NCBI RefSeq assembly: GCF_000346485.2
Contig: NZ_KQ976354.1
Location: forward strand, 496,001-560,000
From: Scytonema hofmannii PCC 7110
Lineage (GTDB): Bacteria > Cyanobacteriota > Cyanobacteriia > Cyanobacteriales > Nostocaceae
Length of the DNA stretch: 64,000 nucleotides
Direction of reading: 5' to 3'
Part shown: positions 26,416 through 36,203 of the stretch, in pieces
Layout: each line of letters begins with the position of its first letter
Position numbering within the stretch: position 1 is the stretch's first letter
The notes under the pieces: generated by a model
Databases searched by the model: none
Told to the model about the DNA's origin: nothing
What the model saw: the letters and a program-made list of their open reading frames with translations, nothing else
Program-made: the position numbers and the translations under genes

Positions 26416-27276
26416 ATGAAATTAAATATGTTGAATATACCTGGTGCTACTACCATTGCTGCTACCGATGCCACTCTGGAAAAAGCTCCAACTTTTTCTC
26501 GTCTAAATCCAATTGAAAGTCGTTCCATTGCAGTAGTTATACCTGCCCTCAATGAGGAAGGGAATCTTGAAAAACTACTACTTTATTTAGAGGAAACCTT
26601 CCTAAACCTTGGTTTTACTTTACCAGTAGTGATAATTGATGATGGCAGCACAGATAGTAGCCCTGAAATTCTTGCTTGTCTAAGTACACAATATAAGTTT
26701 TTAAAAGTCATTCGTCATCCTCAACGACGGGGTGTAACCGGAGTCTGGAAGACAGCTTTAACTCATGTCAAAACTGATTGGATATTTTGGGGACAAGCAG
26801 ATTTAGAGTCTGACCCTCGAACTGATATTCCATTGCTGTTGCAAGCATGTGTTCCTGGAGTAGATGCGGTTGCAGGTTGGCGACAAAAGCGCGGTGACGG
26901 CAAAATTTTTGCTTCTAAATTTGCCAACTTCACTTGTCGTTTGTTCTTTGGTTTAAAAATCCACGATATGAACTGGATAAAACTAGTTCGGCGCGATCTA
27001 TTGTCTAGTTTACCTGTTGAAAAAATTACCCACCGCTACTTATTGGCAATACTAGCAGCACAAAGATATAATATCACAGAAGTTCCTACTCCCTGGCATG
27101 CTCGGTATTCAGGAAAAAGTAAATTTGGTAAAGGGCGTCTTTTAACTTCCGCTATTGATTTTGTCAAGTTATGGTGGTGGTTTCAAACTGAGGGTCATCT
27201 CATTAATCAACCTCATAAGGAGAAACAGATAAATCTAGGAACAACTTCGGTAGCCAATTTAGTCAGTAAAAGATAA
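26416..27276 (+). CDS. Family 2 glycosyltransferase (polyprenol-phosphate-sugar synthase-like)
   Basis: 286 residues from ATG 26416; an upstream GTG at 26341 would add 25 residues without conserved features. The GT-A fold begins AVVIPALNEEGNLEKLL, followed by VIIDDGSTDSSPEIL (nucleotide-binding Asp pair) and FWGQADLESDP at the DxD position. There is no C-terminal membrane segment, so it resembles a soluble DPM1-type enzyme. It would transfer a sugar from a nucleotide donor, possibly to polyprenyl phosphate, which the GT-C enzyme at 31850 could then use. It opens a one-direction surface-glycan cluster that runs to 37343. Heptamer repeats precede it. Confidence 0.87.
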   Translation: MKLNMLNIPGATTIAATDATLEKAPTFSRLNPIESRSIAVVIPALNEEGNLEKLLLYLEETFLNLGFTLPVVIIDDGSTDSSPEILACLSTQYKFLKVIRHPQRRGVTGVWKTALTHVKTDWIFWGQADLESDPRTDIPLLLQACVPGVDAVAGWRQKRGDGKIFASKFANFTCRLFFGLKIHDMNWIKLVRRDLLSSLPVEKITHRYLLAILAAQRYNITEVPTPWHARYSGKSKFGKGRLLTSAIDFVKLWWWFQTEGHLINQPHKEKQINLGTTSVANLVSKR

Positions 27277-27379
27277 AGTCTTGCATACCATTACTCTAGC
27301 ATTCAAATACCCCAATAATGTTTCTTGAGAGCGTCCCACGGGCGGCGCACCACCCCCTACGACTGAAAGAAACACTCTT

Positions 27380-27412
27380 TCCCCTACTCCCTACTCCCTA
27401 CTCCCTACTCCC
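27380..27412. repeat. CCCTACT heptamer array
   Basis: Four near-perfect CCCTACT units in the 230-bp gap between the first two glycosyltransferase genes. Confidence 0.85.
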
Positions 27413-27508
27413 CTGTTTCTTGAGAGATTGACCGAAATACTTTGGTTGACGCAAGTGATGAATAGCTAGTAAAAAACAGTAGCTTAGGTTGTCGCCGTTT
27501 TGAAATTT

Positions 27509-28735
27509 ATGAATATTAAAAGTAAGCATATTCTGGTAGTCACTTCTGTCTATCCGATGACGGTTGATGGCAATCATGGTGCTTTTATACGAGAAGCAAT
27601 TTTACGCTTGCAACCAACGGAGGCTAAATTTACAGTATTTGCTCCCGCCTATGAGGCTTGTCAAAGTCATATATTAGACGGCATTAAAATTTACCGCTTT
27701 CGCTACTGTCCAAAACGGTTTGAAAATCTTGTTCGTGATGGTGCTCCTACCAAGTTGCAAAGACAGCCTCTTTATTTGCTAGCTGCGGCTCTGTATATTT
27801 TTCTAGGTACATTACAATTGTTTTGGGTGTGCCGCAAAGAAAAACCAGACCTACTCCAGATTCATTGGCCTTTCCCTCATGGATTGATGGCTTTACCTAC
27901 CAGGGTTTTACTAGGTATCCCGATGGTGTTTAGTTTTCACGGCTCTGAACTGATGTTAATGAATAAGTTCAGTTTTGTAGCACACATCCTCCGTTGGTTA
28001 TTGCCTATGGCTAAAGGTGTTACAGCCAATTCTTCTTTTACTTGTGGGTTGATTCGTAAACTCTACGATAAACCTGTTACCGTTATTCCCTATGGTCTGA
28101 CTATCGAAGCTAAACACAATAAAGCACGATCGCCACAAGAAGTCCCGACACTCTTGTTTGTTGGTAGGCTAGATGAACGCAAAGGGCTGCGCTATTTATT
28201 AGAGGCTTTACCTTTAGTGTTGGCTCAAAGATCGGTACGCTTGCGAGTTGTGGGCAAGGGAATTCTCGAACAAGAGATTAAATCCCAGTGTCACACCTTA
28301 GAATTAGATAACGTAGTTCATTTCTTGGGATTTGTTAGTAAAGAAGAACTAGCTGAGGAATATGCAGGGTGCGACATCTTTATATTGCCAGCTATAGTGG
28401 ATAGCAAAGGTGACACTGAAGGTTTGGGAATTGTTGCGATCGAGGCTCTAGCTCACCAAAAACCTGTTATTGCTAGCGCTGTTGGGGGAATTACGGATGT
28501 CATTCAATCTGGTGTGACGGGATTGTTAGTACCAGAAAAAGCTCCTGAAGCTCTAGCACAAGCTATCCTCACCTTGTTATCAGATCCCATTAAAGCCGCA
28601 GAAATGGGGGAAAAAGGTTTAGCCGATGTCCAAGCCCGTTTTAGCTGGTCTCGCATTATACTTATGTGGCAGCAAGTTTTTGCTACAGCTCTGGATTCTT
28701 GTTTAAGTAAGCAAACTCCTGAAAAAATTGTATAG
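27509..28735 (+). CDS. Family 4 glycosyltransferase (GT-B)
   Basis: 408 residues from ATG 27509 (TTG 27500 is an alternative). It starts ILVVTSVYPMTVDGNHGAFIREA, a typical GT4 acceptor domain, then reads LLFVGRLDERKGLRYLLEAL at the donor-domain start, and EGLGIVAIEALAHQKPVIAS, the E-x7-E motif that binds the donor sugar-nucleotide. It probably works on the cytosolic face of the membrane. It sits 38 bases before the HlyD-like gene and so likely belongs to the same operon. Acceptor and sugar are unknown. Confidence 0.9.
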   Translation: MNIKSKHILVVTSVYPMTVDGNHGAFIREAILRLQPTEAKFTVFAPAYEACQSHILDGIKIYRFRYCPKRFENLVRDGAPTKLQRQPLYLLAAALYIFLGTLQLFWVCRKEKPDLLQIHWPFPHGLMALPTRVLLGIPMVFSFHGSELMLMNKFSFVAHILRWLLPMAKGVTANSSFTCGLIRKLYDKPVTVIPYGLTIEAKHNKARSPQEVPTLLFVGRLDERKGLRYLLEALPLVLAQRSVRLRVVGKGILEQEIKSQCHTLELDNVVHFLGFVSKEELAEEYAGCDIFILPAIVDSKGDTEGLGIVAIEALAHQKPVIASAVGGITDVIQSGVTGLLVPEKAPEALAQAILTLLSDPIKAAEMGEKGLADVQARFSWSRIILMWQQVFATALDSCLSKQTPEKIV

Positions 28736-28773
28736 TAAACATTTCCCAAAATATTCTATCAGAGTTGTAGAAA

Positions 28774-30324
28774 ATGACGCAGTCACATCTATCTATATCT
28801 AATGGAGTTCTGACGACTCTCGTCGCAGCCCCCTTGGGTGTCATGGGGGTTCTTTGTATAACCGTTCTTTTGCCAACCTTGAAAGATCCCCAATCCAGAA
28901 TCTACTATTCGGGTATAGGTTATCCTGCTCTGCAACGCGTGGCTGGCAAACCAATTCAAGTCCAGACTGTCGCAGCAACAACAAAAACTTTAGAGGATAG
29001 CTTAGCCGCTCCGGGCGAATCTGTTCCTCTACAGGAAGTAGATGTCCGCCCTTTGGTATCAGGACAAGTAGAAAAAGTTTACGTAGCCGAAGGACAGTTG
29101 GTACGTCGCGGTCAACCCCTGCTTCAATTACAAACAGCGTCTTTTCAAGACCGGGTGAATACAGCTCGGAACAATGTCGCTACTGCTGAAAAGAATGTTC
29201 AGGCTTTGCAAAGCTTAGCACCTGAAAGATTGTTGGATTTACAAGAAAATGTCAGGACTGCCCAGGCAAGGCTATATGCAGCTAAAACTAGACTAAAAGC
29301 AATAGATAATTTAGCAGAGCAGGAAGTAAAAAACAATGTCGCTGCTGCTCAAGCGAGGCTAAAGACGGTTGAAAACAAACTGCAACAACTTCAATTGTTA
29401 GCACAGCAGGGAGCTATTTCCAAATTTCAGCTATATGATATGCAAGATGTTTATGCTACTCGAAAAAGAGAACTACTAGATGCTCAACAAGGAGTTGTTG
29501 AAACCGAAAATAAGCGATTTATTAACCAAGATTTCTACATCACCCGTGAAAACGATTTGATTTCTGCTCAGCAAGCACTGGAGCTTACCCAAAAAACTCT
29601 AGATAAAGAACTAGCAGATGCTCGCCTCACCCTAGAAAACAGAAAAATAAAGCTACAGGAGGCGATGAGAGACTTAAATAGAACGAGAATTTATGCCAGT
29701 ACCGATGGTCTGGTGAGTAGAGTCAATATTAATATAGGTGAAATAGTAGATTCTCGTAGCAGCGACTCTCTGCTCACTCTGGCTCAAAATACTGTATTTA
29801 AGGCTTACATCGACCAAGCGCGACTTAACACCGTTAAAGTAGGTGATAAGGCTACAGTTCGCTTGATAGCTTACCCCGGACGCACCTTCAATGGGCGGAT
29901 AATTCAACTCAACCCTACAGTCGAAACTGATGCAACCCAACCCCGTAAAGTAGGCATTGACCGTCAATATACCTATTCTGTCTGGGTTACTGTCGATGAG
30001 CTGCAAATGTCTCCAGGATTGCAAGGTTATGTTGAGTTTGGACAAACTAGCACCCGCTTAGTTATCCCAGAAAATTCCGTGACCCATTTATCTGCTGGTG
30101 AAGGCATGGTGATGGTTGCAGAAACTGGCAAAGCTGTTATTAAAAAAGTGAAGCTAGGTAGGACATTTGACAACCAACGGGAAGTGCTAGAAGGTTTAAA
30201 ACCGGGAGAACTAGTAGTCCTATTTCCCGGCGCATTACATCCCGGTGATGCAATTGACAGCCAGTCTGCCAGATCACCCAAAACAACTCCGGAAACTGTA
30301 TATAATGCTACATTTTCTCTATAA
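28774..30324 (+). CDS. HlyD-family membrane fusion protein
   Basis: 516 residues. One N-terminal membrane helix (LTTLVAAPLGVMGVLCITVLLP) is followed by a lipoyl half (EVDVRPLVSGQVEKVYVAEGQLVRRGQPLLQLQ), a long coiled-coil hairpin (residues 120-310), the second half (RTRIYASTDGLVSRVNINIGE) and the barrel domain ending LKPGELVVLFPGALHPGD. Such proteins bridge an inner-membrane exporter to the outer membrane. No ABC or RND pump is in this cluster, so the partner is elsewhere, or the protein helps export the polymer. It overlaps no neighbour; a repeat of 110 bp follows. Confidence 0.88.
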   Translation: MTQSHLSISNGVLTTLVAAPLGVMGVLCITVLLPTLKDPQSRIYYSGIGYPALQRVAGKPIQVQTVAATTKTLEDSLAAPGESVPLQEVDVRPLVSGQVEKVYVAEGQLVRRGQPLLQLQTASFQDRVNTARNNVATAEKNVQALQSLAPERLLDLQENVRTAQARLYAAKTRLKAIDNLAEQEVKNNVAAAQARLKTVENKLQQLQLLAQQGAISKFQLYDMQDVYATRKRELLDAQQGVVETENKRFINQDFYITRENDLISAQQALELTQKTLDKELADARLTLENRKIKLQEAMRDLNRTRIYASTDGLVSRVNINIGEIVDSRSSDSLLTLAQNTVFKAYIDQARLNTVKVGDKATVRLIAYPGRTFNGRIIQLNPTVETDATQPRKVGIDRQYTYSVWVTVDELQMSPGLQGYVEFGQTSTRLVIPENSVTHLSAGEGMVMVAETGKAVIKKVKLGRTFDNQREVLEGLKPGELVVLFPGALHPGDAIDSQSARSPKTTPETVYNATFSL

Positions 30325-30333
30325 ACTTGACTT

Positions 30334-30440
30334 TGCGACTGGAAGTCGCGGCTATACAAGCAAAACCCACCTACGTGGGTTTCAACGCCTTGATTGTTTA
30401 CTAGTCTGCTTAGGCGGACTTTGTTTGTATAGCCGCGTAT
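30334..30440. repeat. Dispersed GCGGCTATACAA repeat, double copy
   Basis: GAAGTCGCGGCTATACAAGC at the left and GTTTGTATAGCCGCG at the right form inverted ends, with the small hairpins CCCACCTACGTGGG and AGTCTGCTTAGGCGGACT between. It fills the gap between the HlyD-like and TPR genes. Confidence 0.65.
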
Positions 30441-30494
30441 ATTCGCCTAAGACTTTTAAAACATTCTTAGAGGATAGTTAGGAAATTATTGACT

Positions 30495-31853
30495 ATGAGG
30501 AATTTGGCATCTTGGCAAAACTGGTTTAATCGGGAAAAAATTCTCCTTTTAATAGGGTCTGTAGTTTTACTTCAGGGAGCAATTTATCCCTGGTATCGTT
30601 TACCAACTCAAATTTTAGAGGTCTTTGGAACCAATCTTGTTTTTACAAACATTGGCAGAGTTTTGGCAGGGATATTTGCCCTTCTGGGTTTGGCTTTTAC
30701 TTTATTATTTAGTATCAGTCGCGCTCCTCGATTACTTTTTTGGACTGGATTGATATCAGTTTTACTCTTTCCTTATTTCATCACAACTTGGAGTCCTAGG
30801 GTTGCTTTTATAGCATCAAGCTATTACAATCAAGAGAAGAGTGTAGCAATTCATGTAAATAAAAATTTTGCAGAAGTTCAATCTCATTGGAAACAAAATA
30901 TACTTCTAGATCAACCAGACCCTCCACCGACAATTTTTGAAATGCCTATTCAAGACAGTCGATTTTTTCAAATCCCTTCATGGGAGCGAGTTCTGCAAAA
31001 TGGATTGGGCTACAAAAACAGCTTTTTTAGCTTCATTGGTAAAGGTTGGAGTTTCAGTTTAATTGGGTTGGTGATTAGCTTAATTGGGTGTTATTTGGTA
31101 GGAGAAAAGAAAAATCTACAGGTTTTTATTAAGGATGTAGTTTGGTTATTTCCTGGGACAGTATTATTGTTTGCTATTATTTTAATTTCGACCATCGGGG
31201 TCAATATTGCCAATTATCAACTAGAGACTCAATTCGCTAAAGGAGAATATGACAAAGTTGTCAATACTAGCAAAACCTTGGCATCGTGGTATCCTCCTTT
31301 ACAAGGGGATGAAGCTTTTTTCGAGCGGTTGGCAAAAGCAGAGTTTTATGCAGGTGAACAAAAACCAGCTTTGTTTAACTTTGTCAAAGGACTAGAACGC
31401 TACAAATTGGGTGATTTTCAAGCAGCAGAAACCGACTTTCAAAAATCTTTGGATATCCAACCCAATCTCTTTTTAGTGAGAGGATATCTTGCATCAGCAA
31501 TCCTCAATCAAGGGGTTAATTATCTTAAAAACTCTGATACTAGAAAGCCAGGAACAGCGGCAGATATTTTTGAGAGGGTATTGCAAATTTTCCCCAATCA
31601 TGTAGAGGCTCTTTACGATCTGATGTTGGCTAGAGTTGTGAATGGAGAATTTCAAAAATCAGCTGATGCTGCTAAACAAATCATACACGGGCAGCAGTAC
31701 TTTCAAGAACCGAGTATTGGTTTGTTGGGACAAGCTTATTTACACTTAGCTTGGGCTGATTATCATAATGACGATATTAACAAAACTTGGGAACAGTACC
31801 GCCAATCTGTCGATCCCAGGACTTGGAGTAAATCTTTTAGGGATGAGAAATGA
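30495..31853 (+). CDS. Membrane protein with TPR-like C-terminus
   Basis: 452 residues from ATG 30495; the in-frame ATG at 30489 is also possible. Four or five hydrophobic helices lie in the first 250 residues (LLLIGSVVLLQGAIYPWY, then IGRVLAGIFALLGLAFTLLF, GLVISLIGCYLVG and VLLFAIILISTIGVNIA). The last 200 residues contain TPR-like helix pairs (LERYKLGDFQAAETDFQKSLDIQPN; ADIFERVLQIFPNHVEALYDLML). The gene overlaps the next by four bases, so both are probably made together. I take it for an assembly or scaffold subunit of the glycan machinery; no enzyme motif is seen. Confidence 0.8.
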   Translation: MRNLASWQNWFNREKILLLIGSVVLLQGAIYPWYRLPTQILEVFGTNLVFTNIGRVLAGIFALLGLAFTLLFSISRAPRLLFWTGLISVLLFPYFITTWSPRVAFIASSYYNQEKSVAIHVNKNFAEVQSHWKQNILLDQPDPPPTIFEMPIQDSRFFQIPSWERVLQNGLGYKNSFFSFIGKGWSFSLIGLVISLIGCYLVGEKKNLQVFIKDVVWLFPGTVLLFAIILISTIGVNIANYQLETQFAKGEYDKVVNTSKTLASWYPPLQGDEAFFERLAKAEFYAGEQKPALFNFVKGLERYKLGDFQAAETDFQKSLDIQPNLFLVRGYLASAILNQGVNYLKNSDTRKPGTAADIFERVLQIFPNHVEALYDLMLARVVNGEFQKSADAAKQIIHGQQYFQEPSIGLLGQAYLHLAWADYHNDDINKTWEQYRQSVDPRTWSKSFRDEK

Positions 31854-34800
31854 ACCGACTAGAGCGTTGGTTACCATTGGGACTGCTATTAACCTTGGGA
31901 CTTTTGCTAGGAATGTTGGGTTTTTCTCTCTGGGAAAAAATCCCCTCTCCTGTAGAGCGAGTTATTTGGTCGCAACAAGCTCAATGGATTGCTCCCCAAA
32001 CACCAACTTACCGTTTTTATGCTCGCCATACCTTTTCTTTACCCGATCGCGCTCAGGCTGGTTGGGTTGCGGTTAGTGCTGATAACGACTTTACTCTCTA
32101 CGTTAATGGGTGGCGGGTAGCGAGGGAAAACAGCGTGCTCAACAGTTCTCTGGGTTTGAATGCTGGAGTAAAAATTCCGCCATTTCAAGATTTCAATGAC
32201 AGTAACCGCTACCGTATTCAGGCTGCGAATTATTTACTTGGGAGTTCCCAAGACTGGAAATTAACGACTTATGTAGACCTGACTTCATATCTGCGTCCTG
32301 GGAAAAATGTCATTGGCTTGGAGATTCAAAAAGGACAAACAAATCCGCGTGTAGTTGTTGAGGGGGCTGTTTATCCTATCGCTGATGGCAAACCAATTCT
32401 AATAACAACAGGAGTCGCTTCTTGGCAAGTCGCAAATCTGTCAGAAACCTACCGATCGCTTCAATGGTTTGACGTGGATTTCAGTGACGTAAATTGGTTA
32501 GAAGCCAAGATGCTAGGTTCTGTTAAAGAAGCTACCTACAGTCGATTAAGTAAAAATTTATTCGATCGCCCCCTACAGGGAAATTGGATTACTGGAAATC
32601 ACAGTTCTAAAGGAGAGGTATGGCTAACAGGTGGGTGGCGAATGCCAAAAACTCAGATTTCTCACGCCTATATTCGCTTTGCTGGAAGAGGGGAGTATTC
32701 CCTATTGCTTAACGGTGCTCTCGTTAACCATTACAAAACAGAAGATGGCAAACAGTTACATCTATTGGAAGTGACAAAACTGTTGCAACCAGATAATAAT
32801 ATTTTAGCAGTGAGGCTGGCTCATCCTTTAGAGGCGAGATTAACAAATGGCTCTGTTGACTTTTTCTTGGATGCATGGGCGGAAACAGAAAAAGGTGAGA
32901 TTATCGGCGCGATCGCGACTGATAATACTTGGAAGACTTTGACAGAGCGAGTACCAGGTTGGGTAGAAGGTGCGGGTTCTGGAAAACCTGCAACCCTTCT
33001 GGGTTTACCTCAACCGCAAGAGTTCCAGCGCCATTTTGAAGGTAACGCCTATCTGCTTAATTACCCGCATTACCTATGGCGTCTGAGTATTTGGCAATTG
33101 CTAGGAATTGCCTTTGCTTTGGTTTATGCCTTTATTTTAGGCTTTTGGTTAAGGTATCGGGATAGTTGGTGGGATAGCTTAAGTGCAGGAGCAACAATAC
33201 TTTCACCAGGAACTCTGTTTTTAATCGGCATTGGTTTACTCAAACACCGCTATGCAGAGGCAGAAATTGGATTGTTGTTTGCTCAACCAAAAAGCAATTA
33301 CCTCATATTGCTTGGATTTGTAAGTATTGTATTGCTAACTCTGCTCTTGAGTCAAATTAAAAGTAGATTAGAGACATTCCCTCGCGGGAGCTTATGGTTT
33401 TTCCTTGGGCTAGTTGCCTTTATTGGTTTAGGGTTAGTAGCAGGAGCAAATGTTGCCCTCATTCTGCTTTTTTTTGGTGGAATTATTGGTATTACCCAGG
33501 TTCGCCAACCGACATCAATCCAAAATTGGTTAACCCAAACATGGGAATCAAGAAGGGGTCAATGGTTGTTGTTGATTTTGATTGTTAGTATCGGTTTTGG
33601 ATTGAGGGTTTATCACCTCGATTTTATGGACTTGGATACGGATGAAAATACTTCCTTCGACGCAACCAGAGGAATTCTTCGCACAGGCGCTCCCATTTCA
33701 ACTTCTGGCATTTGGTACACTCGCGGTCCTTTCTTTCACTACCTACTAGCTTTTTGGTTGCGTCTAGTGGGAGATTCTATTGTTAATGCTAAATATTTAT
33801 CTGTATTTGTAGGTACAGCCACGCTGATTTTAGTCTATATTTTTGCCCATAAAGTCACTGGAAAAGTATGGATTGCTTTGCTAGTCACAGTAGCTTTAGC
33901 TATTAACCCTTGGGAAATTTGGTATTCACGGTATATTCGGTTTTATCAGCTTTTACAATTTTTGACCATTCTGTCTTTATGGTCATTTTTCAAAGGTTTT
34001 ATTGAGCAAGCCGGGAGGTGTTATCAATACATCTTTTTCATTGCTCTCACTTGTACTCTACTCACTCAAGAAATCAGCTTAACCATACTGCCAGTTTTTC
34101 TCCTTGGTTTCCTTTTCTTCTACCGTCCATTTCGGTTATTACATGATTGGCAGATTGTTTTGGGTAGCATAATGACCCTAACAATCTTTATCTACTGTCT
34201 TGGTTTTTCTTCTATCCGACTTTTGACTCCTTTACCAGCAATAGCTGATAGCACGGCTTCTTATCTTAGACTTCACTTTTTCAATATCACAGACCTGACT
34301 GCAAATTTCTTTATCGGTTCTGATAGGATACAAACAATTTATACGCTGTTCTTTTTGATGGGATGTATCTATTTTATAAAAACTCGTAATTTCCCAATAA
34401 TTTTCCTGTATAGTAGTATTATTGTTCAAGTATTTATTGTTACTATTATTAGCTATCAGTCAGATGAACGTTATGTCTATGGTGTTTATCCGGTGTTCGT
34501 TTTGCTTGCTATCTACAGTGCAATTTGTATAACAGAAAGCGTAGGAAACAGATTGGAGTTGTTATTGAGTGGTTTGCTACCTTTGCGAGCGATCGCCTTG
34601 AGTCTTACTCTTATTTTATTGATTGGCAACATACAACCTACTAGAGTATTAACTGGCTATCAAGAATCTATTAACAGACGTAATGACCAAATCTTTAAAT
34701 ATATCCGTACTCATAAAGAAATAGGAGATGTAGTTATTTCTCCTCTCCCATCTTTATCTGTCATTTATCTAGGTCGTTTAGATTACTTCCTCATGGGAAC

Positions 34801-35095
34801 TGGATATTTCGATGCAACTTACTGGCATGATGGTAGGTTAATTGACCGTTGGGCTGGAGGAGTAGTTGTTAGTAATTTAGACCAGTTAAATCGCGTGTTA
34901 GAAAAATCTAAGCGTGTATGGATTCATATAGAGGACACTAGAGAAGGTAGATTTCAACCTAATACTTGGCAATATATTCAAACTTTGGGTAAACCAGTCA
35001 TTGATACCTTTGGGACTCGTTTGCGTCTTTGGCAACCAGAAGATGGATTGCCAAGCCGAATACCAAATGAAGGCAAAGATTTAGGAGCTTATTAA
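31850..35095 (+). CDS. GT-C membrane glycosyltransferase with two N-terminal beta-sandwich domains
   Basis: 1081 residues. One membrane helix (7-27) is followed by two extracytoplasmic beta-sandwich domains at 40-175 (WVAVSADNDFTLYVNGWRVA) and 255-345 (AYIRFAGRGEYSLLLNGALV), like the carbohydrate-binding lid domains of alpha-L-rhamnosidases. Then come more than ten helices. The acidic motif MDLDTDENTS at about 593-602 sits in the first outside loop of a PMT/ArnT-type GT-C enzyme, and NPWEIWYSRYIRFYQ follows. Such enzymes take sugar from polyprenyl phosphate on the outer face. The fusion to sugar-binding domains is uncommon. The partner is the TPR gene, which overlaps it. Confidence 0.85.
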   Translation: MNRLERWLPLGLLLTLGLLLGMLGFSLWEKIPSPVERVIWSQQAQWIAPQTPTYRFYARHTFSLPDRAQAGWVAVSADNDFTLYVNGWRVARENSVLNSSLGLNAGVKIPPFQDFNDSNRYRIQAANYLLGSSQDWKLTTYVDLTSYLRPGKNVIGLEIQKGQTNPRVVVEGAVYPIADGKPILITTGVASWQVANLSETYRSLQWFDVDFSDVNWLEAKMLGSVKEATYSRLSKNLFDRPLQGNWITGNHSSKGEVWLTGGWRMPKTQISHAYIRFAGRGEYSLLLNGALVNHYKTEDGKQLHLLEVTKLLQPDNNILAVRLAHPLEARLTNGSVDFFLDAWAETEKGEIIGAIATDNTWKTLTERVPGWVEGAGSGKPATLLGLPQPQEFQRHFEGNAYLLNYPHYLWRLSIWQLLGIAFALVYAFILGFWLRYRDSWWDSLSAGATILSPGTLFLIGIGLLKHRYAEAEIGLLFAQPKSNYLILLGFVSIVLLTLLLSQIKSRLETFPRGSLWFFLGLVAFIGLGLVAGANVALILLFFGGIIGITQVRQPTSIQNWLTQTWESRRGQWLLLILIVSIGFGLRVYHLDFMDLDTDENTSFDATRGILRTGAPISTSGIWYTRGPFFHYLLAFWLRLVGDSIVNAKYLSVFVGTATLILVYIFAHKVTGKVWIALLVTVALAINPWEIWYSRYIRFYQLLQFLTILSLWSFFKGFIEQAGRCYQYIFFIALTCTLLTQEISLTILPVFLLGFLFFYRPFRLLHDWQIVLGSIMTLTIFIYCLGFSSIRLLTPLPAIADSTASYLRLHFFNITDLTANFFIGSDRIQTIYTLFFLMGCIYFIKTRNFPIIFLYSSIIVQVFIVTIISYQSDERYVYGVYPVFVLLAIYSAICITESVGNRLELLLSGLLPLRAIALSLTLILLIGNIQPTRVLTGYQESINRRNDQIFKYIRTHKEIGDVVISPLPSLSVIYLGRLDYFLMGTGYFDATYWHDGRLIDRWAGGVVVSNLDQLNRVLEKSKRVWIHIEDTREGRFQPNTWQYIQTLGKPVIDTFGTRLRLWQPEDGLPSRIPNEGKDLGAY

Positions 35096-35180
35096 AAAGG
35101 ATTTTGGATTTTGGATTTTGGATTTTGGATTATGAGAGTTAGGAGGAAGAGATTATTAATTATTAAGTTAGTTAATTAGA

Positions 35181-36179
35181 ATGAAAACCAAAAAAATATG
35201 TTCCACTATGAAAATTAAATCAGTCGTTATTATCAAAACACTCGTCAGTATCGGTCTATTAGTATGGGTATTCACTCGGATAGATTTCAATCAAGCATGG
35301 AATCAGTTTAAACATCTCTCTTTGCCCTTTATCATCTTTGCCTTGCTCTTTTACACAGGTTGTCAATGGTTGAGTTGCTGGCGCTGGCTAGTGGTTCTCA
35401 ATTCTAGCGGTCATTCAGCTCCAATGAGTAGTCTGCTTAGCAGCTATTTTGCTGGTATGTTTCTGAATATTTTTCTCCCAGGCGCTCTTGGTGGGGATGC
35501 TTATCGAGTGTATCGGGTTGCCAAACACACCAAAGACTCAGAGGTAGCACTTGTATCTGTATTTTTAGAACGATTTACAGGTTTAGCAGCTTTATCAGCT
35601 TTAGCTTTAATTGGTCTAGCTCCTGCTTTTAAACTAGTAGCACGTTGGGATATTATTCTACTCTTTCTCATCTGTGTAGGAAGCCTAGTAGGAGCAGTTT
35701 TGCTGATATCAAGTCCTCAGTTGTTGATTTGGGCGGAACCTTGGCTGATAAAGTTTCGCCTTAGCGCTATAGCTGCTCGTTTTGCCAAAATTCAAATCCT
35801 GTTACGAACATTTGCCCAACACCGCCAAGCTTTAATTGTATCAATGGGTCTTTCACTATTACTACAGTTAGCTATAGTTGCTTATCACTATTTCATAGCC
35901 CAACAACTAAAAATTCCCATTTCTTATTTACAACTTTTAGTATTTATTCCCATCATCGTGGTAGTTACTTTACTTCCTATATCTTTGGGAGGACTGGGTC
36001 TAAAAGAAGGTTTATGGGTGTATCTATTCAGTCGGGTTGGTTTGACTGCAGAACAAGCCCTACTATTATCTGTGACGATTACTGCGTTAAGTTGGCTGTT
36101 GAGTTTGCCAGGGGCTATCATTTTGCTTTTGGATTCTACGGGATTTCAATTGGTAATACAAGGGAAACAAGGAAAGTAG
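35181..36179 (+). CDS. Flippase-like / lysylphosphatidylglycerol synthase TM-region protein (UPF0104)
   Basis: 332 residues with seven or eight hydrophobic helices and the family motifs GGDAYRVYRVAKHTK and LPISLGGLGLKEGLWVYLF. Either ATG 35181 or ATG 35208 can start it; the shorter form removes a Lys-rich tail. Proteins of this family move lipid-linked or lipid molecules across membranes, or support glycosyltransferases; the exact substrate is not known. It follows the GT-C gene by 85 bases, with a short tandem TTTTGGAT repeat in between, and is part of the glycan cluster. Confidence 0.88.
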   Translation: MKTKKICSTMKIKSVVIIKTLVSIGLLVWVFTRIDFNQAWNQFKHLSLPFIIFALLFYTGCQWLSCWRWLVVLNSSGHSAPMSSLLSSYFAGMFLNIFLPGALGGDAYRVYRVAKHTKDSEVALVSVFLERFTGLAALSALALIGLAPAFKLVARWDIILLFLICVGSLVGAVLLISSPQLLIWAEPWLIKFRLSAIAARFAKIQILLRTFAQHRQALIVSMGLSLLLQLAIVAYHYFIAQQLKIPISYLQLLVFIPIIVVVTLLPISLGGLGLKEGLWVYLFSRVGLTAEQALLLSVTITALSWLLSLPGAIILLLDSTGFQLVIQGKQGK

Positions 36180-36203
36180 GTAGTAGATAAGGAGGAAATT
36201 TCG

